The position numbers and the translations under genes were made by a program. Positions 27,401 through 32,147 of a stretch of 64,000 bases of DNA are shown piece after piece. The stretch's first letter is position 1; the number at the start of each line of letters is the position of its first letter. The notes below the pieces were generated by a model, which was not told the DNA's origin, searched no databases, and worked only from the letters and a program-made list of their open reading frames with translations. The stretch is taken from NCBI RefSeq assembly GCF_026151205.1, contig NC_087074.1:6696001-6760000 (forward strand). Direction: 5' to 3'. Origin of the DNA: Bolinopsis microptera. Taxonomy: Eukaryota; Ctenophora; Tentaculata; Lobata; Bolinopsidae.

Positions 27401-30400
27401 GAAATTTCCAGGACCCAAATTTTACAGTTTTTACTGCTTTTTTCACCCGCAACCCATTAGTAAGTCAACTATAGATGCCAAATGACACGATCGAGGTGCT
27501 GAAATTTTGATTTCGGTCGGAGGAAGCCCACAGCAGAAAGCCTAACAAAACGAAAAGTTGTATTTTCAAAATCCTGTCCCATTTTCAAATATGAAATTTT
27601 CTGAACACAAATTTGACAGATTAGATGATATTTTTGCCCAGGAACCAATTAGTCAGTTAATTGATGATGGTATGAAACCAAATTGAGGTACTGGGAGTCA
27701 AAATTCCGAATAAAATTGTAAAATCATATTGTCCCAATCTCTGTCCCATTTTCAGTTTTTGAAGATGAAATTTCCAGGACCCAAATTTTACAGTTTTTAC
27801 TGCTTTTTTCACCCGCAACCCATAAGTAAGTCAACTATAGATGCCAAATGACACGATCGAGGTGCTGAAATTTTGATTTCGGTCGGAGGAAGCCCACAGC
27901 AGAAAGCCTAACAAAACGAAAAGTTGTATTTTCAAAATCCTGTCCCATTTTCAAATATAAAATTTTCTGAACACAAATTTGACAGATTGGATGATATTTT
28001 TGCCCAGGAACCAATTAGTCAGTTAATTGATGATGGTATGAAACCAAATTGAGGTACTGGGAGTCAAAATTCCGAATAAAATTGTAAAATCATATTGTCC
28101 CAATCTCTGTCCCATTTTCAGTTTTTGAAGATGAAATTTCCAGGACCCAAATTTTACAGTTTTTACTGCTTTTTTCACCCTGCAACCCATTAGTAAGTCA
28201 ACTTTAGATGCCAAATGACACGATCGAGGTGCTGAAATTTTGATTTCGGTCGGAGAAGCCCACAGCAGAAAGCCTAACAAAACGAAAAGTTGTATTTTCA
28301 AAATCCTGTCCCATTTTCAAATATGAAATTTTCTGAACACAAATTTGACAGATTGGATGATATTTTTGCCCAGGAACCAATTAGTCAGTTAATTGATGAT
28401 GGTATGAAACCAAATTGAGGTACTGGGAGTCAAAATTCCGAATAAAATTGTAAAATCATATTGTCCCAATCTCTGTCCCATTTTCAGTTTTTGAAGATGA
28501 AATTTCCAGGACCCAAATTTTACAGTTTTTACTGCTTTTTTCACCCGCAACCCATTAGTAAGTCAACTATAGATGCCAAATGACACGATTGAGGTGCTGA
28601 AATTTTGATTTCGGTCGGAGGAAGCCCACAGCAGAAAGCCTAACAATACGAAAGTTCGTATTTTTCAATTTCTGTCCTATTTCAAGTTGTAATTTGTATT
28701 TTCAAATCCTGTCCCATTTTTCAAATATGAATTTTTCTGAATTCATGTTTTAATTTCTGTCCTATTTGCAAATATGAAAATTTCTGAACACAAATTTGAC
28801 GCATTGGATGGACTTTTTGCCCAGGAACCAATTAGTCAATTACGGGTGGAAAAAAACCCTAGTTACTTATCCCCACAAACATCCGGAACTAGAGATAATT
28901 TCCCAGCTAATTAGGGTTACTGAAACTGCCCTTTTCAAGTCTTATTTTGGCCGGTTCTGGCCGTGTATTCACATACCAGTGTCCCCCCCCCCCCCCCCCC
29001 CCCCCCCCCCATTTACATACCAGTGTCCCCCCCCCTCCCCCCATTTACATACCAGTGTCGCTCCCTTGGATCGTAGTAATCCCTAGTTCCTCTGTAAGTG
29101 TATCTGAACTCAGGTAGATGATGAGCAGGGTACATCCTTGTTACACCATTCGGGGTACCTGAAGGGAGATATGTTATATAACAGACTAAAAGGGAACTGT
29201 GAAACTTAGAAATTTAAGGACGAATAATGAATGTTTACTGACCATGGTAACAATGTACAAAACTGAAAGTTTTTCTCACTCACCAAAACTGAAAGTTTGT
29301 CTCACTCACCAAAGTACTGGAACAGAAACTCATCAGACAAGTTAAAGTGTTTCTTGTAGAGGTTCTGAAGTCTTGCAGTCATCTTAATGTCATGTTTCAC
29401 ACTGGAGTCTCCCTTGTACACATCAACTGCAACTCTTACCACACTCGTTGACGGGTTTATCTTTACCCCAAACCTGCAATCAGTCATGTTTTTGACATCG
29501 AGGTTTACACTTGTAATGTCACTTCCGTAGCTACATACTTATTAATACTGCACGAAAGAGGGGGTTGCAGTTGCAAAATTTGTCTTGGTGGATCAAAAGA
29601 TTTATTAAATACCCGCATGATATTTGAGTCTTATTCCAATATTGGTAAACGGAATTATGTCCTCTAAAAGTTCATTTAGTGTGTAACCAATAACCAATAA
29701 CCATGACTCTCAATTAAGTTACATTTTATGTCATAATAAGATAATAGTAATTACACCATAACTCTGCGGACATCAATTAAGATTTTGTTGACATCTTAAA
29801 GTAGAACAAAAAGTTTGTTAGAATAGCTTAATTTTTGAGTTGTAAGAGGAAAGTATTTCCCTGACAGATTCATTTCAAAACAGTAACTGCACCATAACAG
29901 TTTTCAATATTCACAATGGCCTGGAATACCATGGTAACTGTAACTATGGTTACCAAGTAAACCTCAATACCCTGCACTGACCTAGAATACCATGGTAACT
30001 GTAACTATGGTTACCAAGTAAACCTCAATACCCCGCACTGACCTGGAATACCATGGTAACTGTAACTATGGTTACCAAGTAAACCTAAATACCTCGCACT
30101 TACCTGGAATACCATGGTAACTGTAACTATGGTTACCAAGTAAACCTCAATACCTCGCACTAACCTCGGATCATCCCTCTCAGATAAAGGTAAGTCCTCC
30201 TTCTTTCCAGTAAAGTTAAGGTTGGGTTGTTCACGTGCATTCCCGCGGATAACGTGGTGGATCAGATCACCGTCATAGAACCTGGGTTAATGTAGTTGTC
30301 ATGGTAACCAATGTAGTTGTCTTAGAACCTGGGTTAAGGTTATGTCAACAAAACAATTATTGGCAGAAACTACAGTGAAGTTTTGACATTTAATTATTTG

Positions 30401-31683
30401 TTTTAGGGAAAGATTCGACTTGGGCTTTGTTTTAACTAATCATTTTTTAGAACTTTTATTTGTCTGTTTATGAAATATTATTTGATAAACAATTATTTAT
30501 TAAAACAATTATTTATTTACGGCACGATCAACAATATCAATTTACCAGTCGTGATAATATGTCAAAAGTTCTTCAATGACCAATAATTGGGGAGTTCAAT
30601 GTGGATGGCAAAGACACGATTAAGGTATAGTCCGAGACGAAAGGGAAACTCGTTAGCTTTTTGTGTTAAAAGCGATTTCTCGACGGTTATCACCTCTCTA
30701 GATGATGAGTCAAAGGGTCAGCTGCTAACAGCAAATTGTTCGCAATTGCCGACTCATGCACAACATATACTCAAAAACGCTCAGTTTAGGAGTGATTAGT
30801 AAATAAGTTTAACTACTGCATGATTTGTGAAAACTCCAACAATTTTTCATTGACACCAATTTAGCCAAAATGTGATGACCAAAATTCAACTTTTAATTTA
30901 TTCATTCCATGAAGCTATGAGATGTACTAAGAATACCGGACCTAATTCAGCACAGGATCCGGGCCAGATTGTCGCTTGACCACTGACCAGTACCCCACTC
31001 TATAATTACAAGCAGGAACCAGTGGTGTCAAGACTCGAGAGACTAAAATAATTATTACCTATTTAATTCGCGTTTTTGATACCTATCTCTAACCAATCAC
31101 AAGAAAACCCGATGTACCACATGGCTGAGGACAAGCTCCCACAAACTTAATATCGAGACGGGGCGATATGGCTGGAAAATTCAAGCATCTTCTACAGAGC
31201 TTGCCACTTCTGCTGCAGCTCAGACAGAATCACCATAGACCTCCTGAACGAGCTCCCTTTTAGTGACATTATTAAAGAAGACGTCCATTTGCTTAAAGAA
31301 TGTCCTGTCTACAAGAAGATCAGACAAAGAAACAGCACAGACCTTCACAACATGCTCACAAATATTCAATTCAGTAATTTATTTAATGAGGATTACATTT
31401 TTGAGACCAGAAATTTTGTTTATAATCTATTTCGTGAAAGATTTCCTAAAAGTAAGCTATAACTTAGTATCCATATTCCGTGCACACTTTGAAACCATTT
31501 ATTTATTTATCTACGATATTATGTTTTTTTGGTTGGTTGTATAACTTTCATTTAACTGATTGGGATCTGACACATGTAATTTTGTAATGATCTTTCTAAT
31601 TTCTAATTTCTAATTTCTAATTTCTAATTTCTAATTTCTAATTTCTAATTTCTAATTTCTAATTTCTACCACTTGGGGATCCA

Positions 31684-31721
<38 letters not shown>

Positions 31722-32085
31722 AAAACAACGATTCTACAAACTCAAAGTTTCATGCAAATGCAATCATCAGTGTCAGAATAACTTACTAAATTACTAAATC
31801 CATATTTTCCTTACAAGCTCCTTCATAAAATTAACTTAACTAAACTAAATCAAAAACAAAATCAAATGAAACGAAACGAAAATGAAATACAAGAACAAAA
31901 ACTAAAATTAAAATTAAATATTCCTAAAAGCATTTCTTCAGCATAAACTTGTTGGTGTGCCTACATTTACTTATGAGTTCCCTCCTCCTATTTAATAAAT
32001 TGCCATCTTTATTTAAAACAATATAAAGTTTTTCAGTAAGGCAGAGATGACAATCTTTCGTACCCCCCTTGTACGGATGAGCATG

Positions 32086-32147
<62 letters not shown>

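Noticed and set aside
28023-28301. 92-residue minus-strand ORF
   Set aside because: Lies entirely in the 366-bp satellite and differs between units by frame-breaking changes.
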